A stretch of 64,000 nt of DNA from NCBI GenBank assembly GCA_027604705.1, contig JADHYV010000033.1, positions 124,001-188,000 of the forward strand, in the 5' to 3' direction. Position 1 is the stretch's first letter, and each line of letters begins with the position of its first letter. Below are positions 36,901-47,923 of this stretch, piece by piece. The stretch is from Allomyces arbusculus. Lineage: Eukaryota > Blastocladiomycota > Blastocladiomycetes > Blastocladiales > Blastocladiaceae. The position numbers were made by a program, and so were the translations under genes. Below the pieces are notes generated by a model, which did not search any database, was not told where the DNA came from, and saw only the letters and a list, made by a program, of their open reading frames with translations.

Positions 36901-38167
36901 GCCGCCACGCGAATCGTGCCCTCGCGATCCAGTCTGGCTGCTCGACCAACTTACGCCGCTCCTGCACCGCCGCCGCGCCGTGCCGAGGCTCGTGTGCGGT
37001 GTGCCCGCAACACCGCCCGTCGACCGGAAACGGCCCGCGCCCGACTCGACCCCGCTGATGCGCGCGAGTAAGCGGATTTCGCCGACGCCCGCGAACGGGG
37101 AGATGGTGATGATGGGCGACGCCTACGCGCTGGCCGCTGAGACCGACCCGACGTCGGCGGAGGCGGCGCATGTGGCAGCGGCGGCGACTGCGGCAGCAGC
37201 GGCCGCGGCTGCCGCGGCAATCATGGAGTTTGTGCCGATCACGTCGCCATTGTTCTTAAACCACGCGCAAGTCGTGGCTGATCTCGACGCGCTCGCGGCG
37301 CGGCACGAGGGTTACGAGCCCAAGCCGGTGCCGGCGTCTGGGAGCAAGGGTGGGGCCAAGCGCAAGAACAACAACAGCAACGGGGCGAGTGCGGCGGGCG
37401 ACGCGTCGCCGCCCACCGACTCGCCCTCCTCATCCCCTTCCTCGGCAACTCCCGCAGCTCGCCCTGCAGGGCTCACCTACCAAGAACTGCGGTTCCCCAA
37501 CGATCTCTACACGCCCAACTGGACGCGCGGGATTGGCCACGGCAAAGAAGGACTCTGCCGCCTCTGCCCGCCCGAATCCGGCGAAGCCTGGTTCAAGATC
37601 AAGGTGTCCGCCTACTGGTACCACCTCAACTACCACCACGGCGTCTCACAGACCTCTGGACGGCCGTTTGACGCGCCCGTCCAGGAACGGTTCGATTCGC
37701 AGGCACGGATTCGCGAGGGACTCTGCCACAAGTGCCGCGTGTGGATCCCGCTCGACTCGCCACGACACACGCCCGTGAACGTGCCGCAGATTTACTGGTG
37801 GAAACACGCGCAAAAGTGCCATTTCCGTGACCCGAGGGGGAGTGGAAGTGGGAACCGGAATGGCTGTGGCGGAGCACGGGCAGCGTCGATGCCGGCCGTG
37901 GGAGGTGGCGTGGCGAGTTCGGTCCCGGCGACACGGAGACGCACGGCTGCCGCGAGTAGTTCACGTGCCGCACAGGCCTCGACATCGGCAGCAGCGATCG
38001 CAGCAGCACCGGCAACCGCAGTGCAGCCGAGGTCGCAGCCGCCCGTGGCCGTACGGGCGCTTTTCGGTCCTAGTGGGAGCACCGCGCGCCGGCGGCCGCG
38101 GTTTGATGACGACGATGACGACGACGACGACGATGAGTATGACGACGACGACGAGTACGTCGACTAG
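33904..38167 (+). CDS. PHD/extended-PHD protein fused to a Rua1 C-terminal (DUF4451) domain
   Basis: Seven exons: 33904-34320, 34405-34516, 34588-34697, 35232-35510, 35803-35856, 36047-36292 and 36368-38167 (1005 aa). Donor one is GTGCGT; the other five all read GTACGT. Residues 1-139 are Pro/Ala-rich. Residues 147-205 are a PHD finger (C147/C150, C165/C170, H175/C178, C202/C205). Residues 214-363 are an extended PHD as in BRPF/JADE/AF10: C215-x2-C218, WAHVVC, C309-x2-C312, C326/C331, H336/C339, C360-x2-H363. Residues 775-892 match the Rua1 C-terminal zinc domain (RFPNDLYTPNW, GIGHGKEGLC, a WYHLNYHHG strand, then GLCHKC). A polyacidic tail ends the protein. Likely a nuclear chromatin reader/transcription regulator. 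If the last intron is wrong, this could be two genes, but no in-frame ATG would start the second. Confidence 0.75.
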
Positions 38168-38489
38168 CGCGCGCGCGCGCGCGTCGCACCGTTCATTTTG
38201 GTCTTCGTATTTATCACGCGCGTGGCTGCAGCGGCCGTGCTCGACTCGACGGTTAGTTGGTTGCTTGATCTGGGTTGAATATTGGGTTCCACCGCGCCGG
38301 CATCTTTGGCCGCGGCCCGTTTGGATTTATTTACGTTTCTTGCTTGCCCTGCCGCCCTCTCAGATCCCTCCTGCGGCTGGCTCTGTTCTCTTGTTTGGGA
38401 TGATGTTGGTTTAGTTAAAAATGCAAAACAATTTCCCATAATTAATTTCTGGCTACTATTTTTGGCTACAAAACCCGAATGTGCTCCAT
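38168..38489. other. intergenic between convergent genes
   Basis: 322 bases, T-rich in the right half, beginning with a short (CG)n run at 38167-38183. 3' UTRs only. Confidence 0.45.
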
Positions 38490-40375
38490 TTACTCCGTGG
38501 CCACCACCTCGGTCGCGTCGGTCCATGCAATTGCCGCGCCCGTGAACATGATCAATGCCGCCGTTGTGTCGTCGACGCTCTCGCTGTCCTCGTTGTCGGC
38601 GGTCGGTACGCCCGCGAGTGCGCACCGCCACCAAGAGCGCACGCGCGTCGAGAACGAGACCGGCCCGGGGGGAGCTGTCGCGCAGGGGCCGGCCAGGGAT
38701 GGTGGCAGGGACCCGTGGTGCCGGAACCGCCGTGCAAGGGTGCGGAATTCGGCGAGGGCGAGTCGGCCGTCACCTAGCGGTGGAGAAGGTGGGGTGAGTG
38801 GAGATGGCAAACTGACGAAGGGGTAGTGAGGGCGGATTGCGTAGTACCGTCGGCGTCGAGCAAGTCGAACAGAACCGCGACCTGCGTCGGGGACAAGGTC
38901 ACGTCGAGCGCGCGCGCGGCGCGGCGGAACGTGGCTACAATACCACCTCAATGAATCAGTCCAGTCCAATCTCAGTCCACGGCCAACGACGTACCTTGAT
39001 CCACGGCACTCGCCCACACATCTTCTGCCGCGTGCCGTCCCACACTCACCGGCCCTGGGGCCCCCGCTTGTGCATCGACATACCGCATCGCAACGACCAG
39101 CCGATCAGCGTGCCGCGCCAGCGCATCAAACGCGACGTACTCGTCGATCGTGATCCCGTGCTCTTGGGCCCACTTGGCACGCACGCGGTCGACGCGGTCC
39201 ACCATCCGCGCGTGCTCCACCACATCCCCGACGGCGGGGGTCGCCGCGGCGGCCACGAGCCACGCGTACCGCTCGAGCGGCATGACGCCGTTGACGGCAT
39301 GCACGGCAAACTGCAACCGCGTGAGTGCGGCCCGGGCGCGTCCCAGGGTGGCCGCGAGGTCAGCGACGCGCACGGCGCCCTTGCCATCCGTGCCGAACCA
39401 GGTCGCGAGCAACCCCGTCGGCGGCGCAGACGACTCGATCGGGACCCCACCGGCAAGCGCCGCCTGGAACTCGCGCAGCGTCAAGAGCCCATCCCCGTCA
39501 GCATCCAGCGCCGCGGCCGCGACCCGCATCCGCGCCGGCGGGAGCGCAAGCAAGTGCGCGACGCGATCCAGCGCGCGTGCATCGAGCCGCGCGTCGCGTC
39601 TCGTCGCGCCCGCGACCGCCGCCGCCAATTCCTCGACCAGCTGCGCGTCGTCGTCCACGGGCAGATCCGTTCCACGAACGACGCGCACGAGCGCACGGAC
39701 GGCGTCGCGCGGCACCAGCGTCCCCCCCGCGCTTGCGTAGTGCCGGATCACGTCGTCGAGCGACTGCAATTTCTCGAGCACCGCGATCCGCGCATTCCAT
39801 TCGTCATCTCCCTGCGGGACAGCAGGTTCAGTAAAGACGACGCCCGACTTTCCACCGCCGCTCTGCGGGTCGCCGTCGACGCGGTGCCGGTGCTTGGACG
39901 TGCGGAACCACCATTGCTCGGAGAGGACGCCGACGGCGATGGTGAGCACGCACACGGCGGCCCAGACGGGAGCTGACGCTCCCTTGCGGCGGCGCGCACG
40001 CGGTGGGGTTGGTGGGGGAGGGGTGCGACGTGAATTGGGATTGGAGTCCTCGTTGCTTGTCGTTCTTGGTGAGGTTGTCATGGCCGAGCTGGTCGTGGCG
40101 GCATCGTTGGCAGCCGGGGCCGCGGGACTCGAACGCGGCGCATCGCTGGTCGCATCGCTGGTGGATGATTCGGCACGCGAGGTTGGTGTTGCTGGCGCGG
40201 AATTCGCGTCGGGCCGTGTCGCGTTGTCGTGAACGGTGCGCGATCGCGTCGCGAGGTGGACGGCCGGGTGCGCAACGAGGGCGGCGGTTGCGGCGCACAA
40301 ATGGCGCGGCACGGCCGCGCGTGCGGATGCGGCAAGTTGACGCGCGAGGAGCGGGGCGAGCGGCATCGTGAGCAT
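38490..40375 (-). CDS. MICU1-like mitochondrial calcium-uptake regulator
   Basis: Three exons: 40375-38995, 38934-38848 and 38773-38490 (583 aa). Donors GTACGT and GTACTA. The middle exon (87 bases) supplies VLFDLLDADG, which completes the second EF-hand across the last intron. Both EF loops share the pattern DADGDGxLxLxE: D291-E302 and D487-E498. The N-terminus is Arg/Ala-rich without acids (mitochondrial presequence-like). A membrane segment lies at about 131-155 (VWAAVCVLTIAVGVL), preceded by an Arg/Lys cluster. This presequence/TM/two-EF-hand order and the exon-split C-terminal hand fit MICU proteins of the intermembrane space, which gate the MCU calcium channel. It is longer than human MICU1 (476 aa) through a low-complexity insert at 45-125. 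Start at 40375; an alternative ATG lies at 40366. LETM1-type alternatives are unlikely. Confidence 0.78.
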
Positions 40376-40971
40376 TGGTCGATGACGGGAACGACGACCG
40401 GGGCGAGGTGAGAAGCGAAAGTGAGAGGGCGATCAACATGGGCGAAAGTGGGCGGAACCCGGGCACAAGGAGAATGAAGTGACAGGCGAAACGTGCAACG
40501 TGAGCGAATCGTGCTTGTCGTGATTAGTTGAGGCGTAATTCCTATTCGCCAAGATGCGCCCGTTGCCTTGCCCCTTTCGTGTTTTGATGACAAAGAGCCC
40601 GAACGAACGTGTTTCCAACGTTGCCAGTCTCCATGTTGCGGTCATTGATCGAGAACCACAGAGTGCTCACCAGCAAGGATGCGCCGACCCGTCGCCCCTG
40701 CAGCCGCTTGCCGCGCGAATCCCTTTGCAATCATCGCCATCGCCACCACCGGCAACGCAACCACCGGCAACACAAACTCCAGCACAGACCCGAGCAATCG
40801 TGCAGCACAACAAGTCGACACTTGACCGACCATTTGCGCGTGACCGCTTGCTCTCACCAGCTCCTCAAGCGGCTTGTAGACCAAGCGTGCGCGCCTTGAC
40901 ATTGACACGATTCGAAAGTTGCGGGAGTTCACGCTCATCGTCCGCCAACAACGGGCGGACTCGAGATCAAC
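40376..40971. other. divergent promoter region, MICU1-like gene and 7TM gene A
   Basis: 596 bases, AT-richer than its flanks, between two start codons. No TATA box or RNA recognised. A C-rich block near 40730-40790 contains repeats of the word CCACCGGCAAC. Confidence 0.45.
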
Positions 40972-42215
40972 ATGGGCGTCACCGAAGTACGTCGTCATTG
41001 GCTGGCAACTTGCACTGCACGAACATTGGGATTTGGTTTCGATTTGGGGAGCAGCCCGGCCCGCATCGCTGATCCGAGGTCCTGTTCCGCTGCATCATCA
41101 TGTAGAATGAGTTCCAGTGGTCGGCCGCGTCGTTTTTGCTCGGGCTGTCGATCAACAATTTCGTCGCGACCATTGGCCAGTGTGCGCTGCTCTATTATCG
41201 ACGGCGATCCAGGTTCTACCTCGCGCTCTTGGTCGTGGCGACGTGTTCGGTACGGCATTTTGGTTGCACCCATTACGACTGTTCGAAAACAGCGTCGCTC
41301 ACATCTGCTCGCACTTGTAGGCAATCGACCCAATGTGCACCTACATTGGCGCGTCGCGCATCGCAACCGACGGGTGGAAGTACAACGTCGGCTCATGCCT
41401 CGTCTCGCTGTTCGGCCTGGGCATGTTTGGCACGCTCAACTTTGTGCGCTTCTACAAGACGTGCGGCAAGTCCTACCCGCGGCTCTCGCGAGTACTCGCG
41501 GCCGGCACTGCCATCCACTTGATCGTCTTTTGGGTGATCAACATCTGGTGGGCCGTGTTTTCGTTTTCGCGGAGACCGTTTTCCGACGCGGCCGACCTCT
41601 TCTTTGCCTATTCGCTGTGGTACATTTACGATGCACTGCTCAACGTGGCCGTGAGTCTCGCGTTTGTCCTGTTCTTGCGATCGCGGCTCGCGGGCGGGCA
41701 AATGGCGGGCCAGGTCGTGCTCCGGCGCGGAATCCAGCGCGCGCTCATGACCGTGCAGGTGTCGCTTGCCGTCGAGTGCCTGTTCCTGCTCACGAACAAT
41801 GTCATGAACGCGGTCGACGCGACCATTGATCCTCTTTGGGGTCTTTCGTACCTCGGCAACGTACGTCCCATCGCGCAACGCGGGGCTTCGACTTGCGATC
41901 ACTTACCCGAGGCTGCCTCTCTAGTCGATTCGCGTGCGCGTCTTCTGCACATTCCTCGACACGATTCGCCGCATCATGTCGGAGAACACGCACTCGGCGA
42001 CGGGTATGACCGACTCGAGCACTGGCACGGCGACGGGTGGCGGTGGCGGGAGTCCAGGGCCGCGCGCGACCATGATCAGCACGAGCCCAAGCTCGCTCGG
42101 CAAGCCACATGTGGTCAGCTCGCCGTCGGTCACTGGTATGTTCACGTATACGAGCACGAGCAACAAGCCGATCTCGTCGACGCGGCGCGCGGTGATGGAT
42201 GAGGACGCGGGGTAG
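40972..42215 (+). CDS. 7-transmembrane protein, tandem paralog A
   Basis: Four exons: 40972-40986, 41106-41249, 41321-41860 and 41925-42215 (329 aa), all phase 0, donors GTACGT, GTACGG, GTACGT. Exon 1 is just 15 bases and encodes MGVTE; the second paralog has the same first exon. Seven hydrophobic segments: WSAASFLLGL-NNFVATIG, FYLALLVVATC, SCLVSLFGLGMFGTLNF, AIHLIVFWVINIWWAVF, FFAYSLWYIYDALLNVAV, VSLAVECLFLLTNNV and a last one around LGNSIRVRVFCTFL. The last 80 residues are a Ser/Thr/Gly-rich cytosolic-type tail. It is GPCR-like in topology but has no rhodopsin DRY or NPxxY motif, and I do not recognise the family. Likely plasma membrane; a sensory role is only a guess. Tandem with 43466-44780. 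Confidence 0.75.
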
Positions 42216-43465
42216 ATGGTGGGGCGGCCGCGGGTGGAGAAGATTGGTTGATTGATGGCTGCGCGCGAGGTGATGATGGAGGACTGGGAGGACTTGTGTC
42301 TTCGATTAGTCAATTATACAAAATAGCGGAAACGTGCTCGCTGGTGTTGCGATTCTCCAGTTTCGTGAGGTATTTTTGAGGGCAACTCGGGCACGGCCAT
42401 GTCCATGTGTACCCTGACCTGGCCTGCTCTGCGTGTGGGGCGGAGGACGACACGTTGTCAATGCAGAGCTCAAAGGGCGTTCAGGCGCGTGAGAAGTGAA
42501 GACAACACTGAGGTCGCGTCTTGCTCTGCGATGCGCCGTGAAACGGGACTTGTTCGTGGGCAGTTCTGTTCGTGCCTCCTGTCGTCGGATCACAACGATC
42601 ATTATCGTGGCTCCTTCACACATCGAAGACCATCAAAAACGACGGCGCACCGCGCAGTTCGGGCTGTGCGACATTGTGCAAACTGTCGCGCTCTCTAACG
42701 GAACGCGTTTTCCGGCCTTCTCGTCTCCCCTCAGCTCAGCAACGATGACCCAAGCTGCGTCGCGGTGCGATACATACCAGCTGGCTGGTGCTGTTCTTGG
42801 CACCAAACAACCCCTCATCGGAGGACAAACAACGGCCATTGATCAAGGCCCCGCCGAGGCGTCAGGGCGTCGTGGCAGGCTTCTTCTCGAGCTAGCCGGC
42901 CCCGGGGCCACGGTGGCGGACGTAAAACGTGCTCCAGCCGCTGTCATGATCGCGTTCTCGTCACGAAGAAAGCGCGGCTGTGCCGCGACCATGACGCGGA
43001 CCATCGCCTTCGCATCAACGCACGACAAGAACGCTTTTGCCCTCACTTTAACAATAGACCAAGCACCCGCTTTTCAAGTCCTCATACGGGACGCGCGTGC
43101 CTCGCGCGCGCGCCATAATCAATTTCCGCCAGAACGGCCACGGAAAATTGCAAGTTTGGTCAGCCGTGGCGCGACGATGCAGTACCAATGATTCGGCGGC
43201 TGCTCCTCACGACCACGCTCCCCGGTGTGCCTATTGCGGCATCTCGCTTACTTTTCGAGTTTGCAGTAAGCAATCGCGCGCCCCAAGTCCAGCTGGGGTC
43301 ACTCGCCACGACGTTCTACCACGGATTTCGAAGCTGCAACACGTCCCAGCCCACACCTGAGCTGTTCCCATCTTACGCGCGACTTGACGCTGCGCGATCC
43401 TCTCCCCAACCGAAAGGCTGAGTTCAAGCGACGTTGTGGACCAAGACAACCAACCTATCGGCATC
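42216..43465. other. 1.25 kb spacer between the tandem 7TM genes
   Basis: No supported gene. A plus-strand open frame (ATG at 42744 to 43191) is Ala/Arg-rich without a domain. Base composition is AT-richer than the genes, as expected of a promoter region. Confidence 0.4.
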
Positions 43466-44780
43466 ATGGGCGTCACCGAGGTTGATTGATCCGCACTTTG
43501 GCCCAGCGCTGGCCCTCGACGCGTCAATGGTCCATCTGGTTGCGCAACTCACCGCGCCGCGCGCACCGTCCTTCCCGTACCCAGAATGTGTTCTACTGGT
43601 CTGCCGCGTCGTTTCTGCTCGGCGTGACCATGACCAACTTTGTCACGAATATCGGCACGTGCATTGGCATGTACCGCCGGCGGCCGTCGAGATTCTACTT
43701 AGCGCTGCTCGGCGTCACCATTTGCTCAGTACGATTCCTCTGCTCCGCAAACTGCGCGCCACCTCATTCACCGTGTGCAAACCCTAGCTGCTCGACCCGC
43801 TCTGCGTCTATGTCGGGGCCGCACGCATGGACACCGACGGGTACCTGTGGAACGTGGCCGCGTGTATTGTGAGTCTGTTTGGGCTCGGCCTGTTTGGCAC
43901 GCTCAATTTCGTGCGGTACGTGCAGACGACGAGTGCACGCCGGGCCAATTCCCTGCGCTGGTCGGATCCCATCTGACGCTTTGGGTGAGTAGGTTTTGGC
44001 GAACGTGCGGCCCCGCGCTACCGCGACTCACGCTACTGCTCGGCGTCGCGACCTTGACCCACGTCTTGTGGTACTATATCGTCGTGATCTGGTGGGCAAA
44101 TTGGCTCTTTTCGCGCATGTCCTGGAACGACATGGACGACCTGTTTTTCGCCTACTCGCTCTGGTACGTCTACGACTCGATTGTGAACCTCAGCGTCTCG
44201 CTCGCGTTTGTGCTCTACTTGCGGTCCAAGCTCGTCACGCCCGGCGCGCCACAGCGTCCTGGCGTGCAGCGCGCTCTCCGCGCTGTGCAATTATCGCTCG
44301 CCGTTGAGTGCCTGTTCTTGCTCGTGAGCAATATTATGAACGCGGTCGACAAGACTACCGATCCGCTGTGGGGGTTGTCGTATCTTGGTGGTGTACGTAC
44401 AGTTATCTTCGACGATTTTCTTGATCTGGCGCGCAAGGTCCAACTGACCGGAAATGCCCACCTCACCGCAATAGTCGATTCGACTGCGCGTCTTCTGCAC
44501 GTTCCTCGGCACGATCCGGCGCATCATGCAAAATGACACGGCCTTGTCGACGGGCCACACGTCGTCGAGTACCGGCACGGGGTCGCACGGTGGCTATGTC
44601 GTGTCGACGCCGCGCACGAGCGCGCCAGCACCGACTACGTCGACGGTGGTCTCTGATTACAAGCCGAGAATGAGCGGCAAGGCGCTGTTGAATGCGCGCG
44701 CCAATTCGGGGCGCGCAGTGATTGTGGCGAGCGTGGAGGTGGGTCAGGATAGCGAGGTGATGGTGCGGCGGTCGCAGTAA
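43466..44780 (+). CDS. 7-transmembrane protein, tandem paralog B
   Basis: Five exons: 43466-43480, 43585-43728, 43788-43915, 43993-44392 and 44475-44780 (330 aa). Exon 1 again encodes only MGVTE; the phase-0 first and last introns match paralog A, and exon 2 is 144 bases in both. Paralog B has one extra phase-2 intron (donor GTACGT) inside the segment NFVR-FWRTCG, which in A is uninterrupted. Shared words with A include YWSAASFLLG/QWSAASFLLG, RFYLALL, SLFGLG-FGTLNFVR, DLFFAYSLWY-YD, LSLAVECLFLL and DPLWGLSYLG. The first intron has a non-consensus GTTGAT donor. The C-terminal tail is Ser/Thr-rich and differs from A, so the tails evolve faster. Function unknown; same family and caveats as A. 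Confidence 0.75.
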
Positions 44781-45069
44781 GGGGAGGGAGGAGAGGGCGC
44801 GGGGCGTGGAGGGCGGGTGGGGAAGGTAGACTGGACGGCCAGCGACCGGACTTTGGAGACAAGACTGGGTTATTCACAGAAGCGGGTACTGGTTGTCAGC
44901 GGAGGTCAAGTCGCGCCGCCGTGAGCAGGGCGAGGTCTGACGTGGTCACACGTTCCTGCGGTCGCCAACGGGAGCCGCTCCATTGTTCCGCGGCTGACAC
45001 GTCGACCGTCACCACGCCGCCCACGACACCCAATTCCAGCGCTAACTTGGCGCACTCGCCCAGAGACCA

Positions 45070-47371
45070 ATGGGCAGCTCCGCGACACGTCCCGCCCGCC
45101 CGCACGGGCACGCGGACGCGCCGCCTCCACCGCCAACCCCGCCGCCGAACACGCCCTCGGACGTGCCCGATGACTCGATCCAACTTCCTCGACACGCGCA
45201 GCAAAAGCTCTACCTGGTGAATCTCGTCCCGCCGCGCGGATTTGGCGCCGGCAAGTATGTCCCGGGCCACTGCTTTGCGTGCGCCAAGTGCTTTGCGACT
45301 GTTCCCGACACGGCGACGGCGCCGGAACCGTGCCGAGCCCTCCTGGACGGAAAAAATTGTGAGCGCGCCGCCGACTTGCCGCCGCCCGAAATTAGCAAAG
45401 GTATATCACGCCCACACCTACGTTCGATCGGGGCGTGGGGTTGACACCGATGTTGACACGCGCCACCCCGCGCGCCGCGCTAGGGGTGCTTGTCGATATG
45501 GCCACGGTCGGGATGCATGTCAAAAATTTGCTCGCCACGTCGCCCTACTGGAACGCTGTCAGGCGCGCGGCGCGCGAGCGCGACGTGCCGATTGTGCGGT
45601 TTGCGATCACGCTGTGCTGCTCGTGCCTCAGGTACTGGAATCGCGCGAAACGGTATGGATTTTGATGGGCGGACTGGGTGTGGATAGCATCGACATGCTC
45701 ACTTGCTCATGGCGCGTGCCTCCAGTCTGGATCTGAACACGGCCGCTGCCGCCGCAACAACCCCGACCCCTGCCCCCGCTGCTCCTGCTGCTGCTGAACC
45801 GGCCGCTGCTCCTGTCCGATCCGGTACGTCCACGTTTGCCCATTGCTTTTCACAGATCCGGCAGACATTCATCCGCGGCGTCTTCAGCGAGCCCGACGCC
45901 GCAGCAAATCGCTTCCCCGGCCAACTCGTCCGACTTGAGCGAGATCGACAGCGACGGCGTGCCCGCATTGCTGCCGCCATTACCGCCGCCTCCACCGGGA
46001 CCGAGCCGAGTCCAACCACCGGCGCCCTCCCCGGCGCCGAATTTGGAGTCCGCTTCGTCGTCGTCGTCGTCAAGGAGTCACCCGGCGCCGAAGTGCGTCC
46101 ACGACAATCTAGCCAGATTGCCACGGCCGGCCAACGCACCCGTGCTTGCGCGATTGCCGACGAAATCACGGCAGCAGCAACAGCAGATAGCGGCAGCAAG
46201 TCGTGGCGGCACTTCCACGCCCCCTGTAACGCAAACGCCTGCGTGTGCGGGCGTGCCATCGACCCCAACTTCTACCACGTCAGCATCGACCGCGCACCCG
46301 ACCCCACCACCATCGACCGCGCGCGGCAGCCCGGCCAAGCGCACGCGCGCCGTCGCGTACCGGAACGACGACACCGACGAGGACGACGAGGTGGTGCTGA
46401 CCCCGCGGAAACGCGCAGCGGTGCGCGCACGCCCCACCACGCAGAAACCGGCAGCCGCTCCGATTCGCGTGCCGCCCGTAGACATGCCGTCCTCGTCATC
46501 GTCACCCGCACCACCGCCGGTTCCTGCCCCCGCAACCGCGGACCCGTTACACGTCAAGCGCGCACTGGTGCTCGAATTCTCAGCATTTAATTTTGGGCTT
46601 GCGTTCGACCAGAACTCGCTCGTCCCGCTCGAGGCGCCCACACGGCAAGGGTCGGAACCGCACTTGGTTCCCAGACCACCACCACCACCACCACCACCTC
46701 CACCTGTCGGGCCCGAGCCGACAGCGGATGGTGCCGCGGGCGCGATGCCGCCAGCGTTGGCGGCAGTTTCGGCGCTGATGCAGCGGCTCAGTGGGATGGG
46801 CGCGATGGCCAATGCGAAGGTGGAGTTACCGACACCGTTCAACCCGGATCCGGCGGGGCCGGCACCGGCTCCGCCACCCGCAGTACCCCCAGCCGCTGTT
46901 GACTCGGCCCTGACGGCCGCGACCGCACCGGCCCCGCCGCCGCCTGCAATCCCCGCACTCCCCACCGCGCCTGCAGCGCATGCAACTCCGACCGCCGCGC
47001 TCGCAGCGCATGCGACCCCCACCGGCGCGGCGACTGCTACACCCGCTCCACCTCCACCCCCGTCGAACCCGACCCCTGCGAGCAACGAGCTCGTCCTGCA
47101 CGTGAACTTTGGAGTGCCCGCGCCGCTCACTGCTGCCGCTGGTCCCAGCACCGGTCCCGGTGCCCCCGGCGCGGCTGCGGCGGGTACGGTCATTCCTGGG
47201 TGGTCTGACGCGGACTTGGCTGCGGTCCCGCACGACCAGCGGCCGCCGGTCGACGTGATGGTGCGGCTGCTGGTCGCCCAGATGCGTGCCAAGACGCGCG
47301 AACAGATGATTGCGCTCGGGCATTCGCGCGAGGAGATTGAGCGCGAGTTGCAGCGCGTGTGGGAGTTTTGA
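45070..47371 (+). CDS. cysteine-rich N-terminal, proline-rich C-terminal lineage-specific protein
   Basis: Four exons: 45070-45400, 45484-45652, 45726-45823 and 45888-47371 (693 aa). Residues 45-105 hold a cysteine module: LYLVNLVPPRGFG, then PGHCFACAKCF and two more Cys (PCRALLDGKNC). Exon 2 adds SPYWNAVRRAARERDV and CCSCLRYW; together at least eight Cys and one His look zinc-binding. A basic stretch (SPAKRTR) and acidic cluster (DTDEDDE) follow, then a long Pro/Ala-rich region and a charged C-terminal helix (MIALGHSREEIERELQRVW). I do not know the family. A DNA- or chromatin-associated role is plausible from the basic/acidic context but is a guess. The downstream copy at 47924-49417 is broken. 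The exact donor of exon 2 (45652) is the least sure boundary. Confidence 0.6.
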
Positions 47372-47923
47372 GCGATTAAAGGAGAGGTCGGAGGGAAAGG
47401 GGGGGGAGGGGGAGGGTGCAGAAGGGCAACCGCGCAGATCTTGTATGATGGGTGATTTTGGGGCTCTGAGGAAACTGTAGGCCGGTCGGGCGACCGAGCT
47501 TGTATATTCAGGAATGGAAGATGGAATTGGATAGCTGGCAGAGATGAATCGCAGCAAGATGGAGAGCGGTTTGCTGCCTCGAGGGATTTCAAATACCCTA
47601 CCTTTTCCATTTCATTCCCGCACGCACTCCATGCAATTCTAGCTCTTCCCCACCTCTTCCTCATCCACTTGCGTCCCGAGCGGTTTCGATTAAGGCGGCA
47701 TGGCCCCGGCACTGTTTGAGCTCCCTCCCCGGCTTGCTCTTCGCCACCTTGAGTCTCCTCGCTCGCGCTCCTCGACCTCTTCTCTAGGCTCTCCTCTCAC
47801 TGGTTGGATTCGATCGAGACAACGCGCCGCTATTGTGTCTCTCGTGCAGGCTGGTCGCTGGGTGCGCTTGCGAGTGCGGCCAAGATCACCGATCAAACCA
47901 GCTCAGACTGTGGTCACGTAGGT
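47372..47923. other. intergenic between the cysteine-rich paralogs
   Basis: 552 bases; the left part is G-rich (47390-47420), the rest mixed. No gene recognised. It carries the remains of the pseudogene's promoter, if any. Confidence 0.4.

Noticed and set aside
42744-43191. A possible small gene between the two 7TM paralogs.
   Set aside because: No domain, no similarity to the flanking family, biased composition; more likely promoter DNA of paralog B.
46078-47712. A 544-codon minus-strand frame opposite the cysteine-rich gene.
   Set aside because: It is Gly/Ala/Ser low-complexity, the reverse of the Pro/Ala-rich region of the plus-strand gene, and runs into non-coding DNA.
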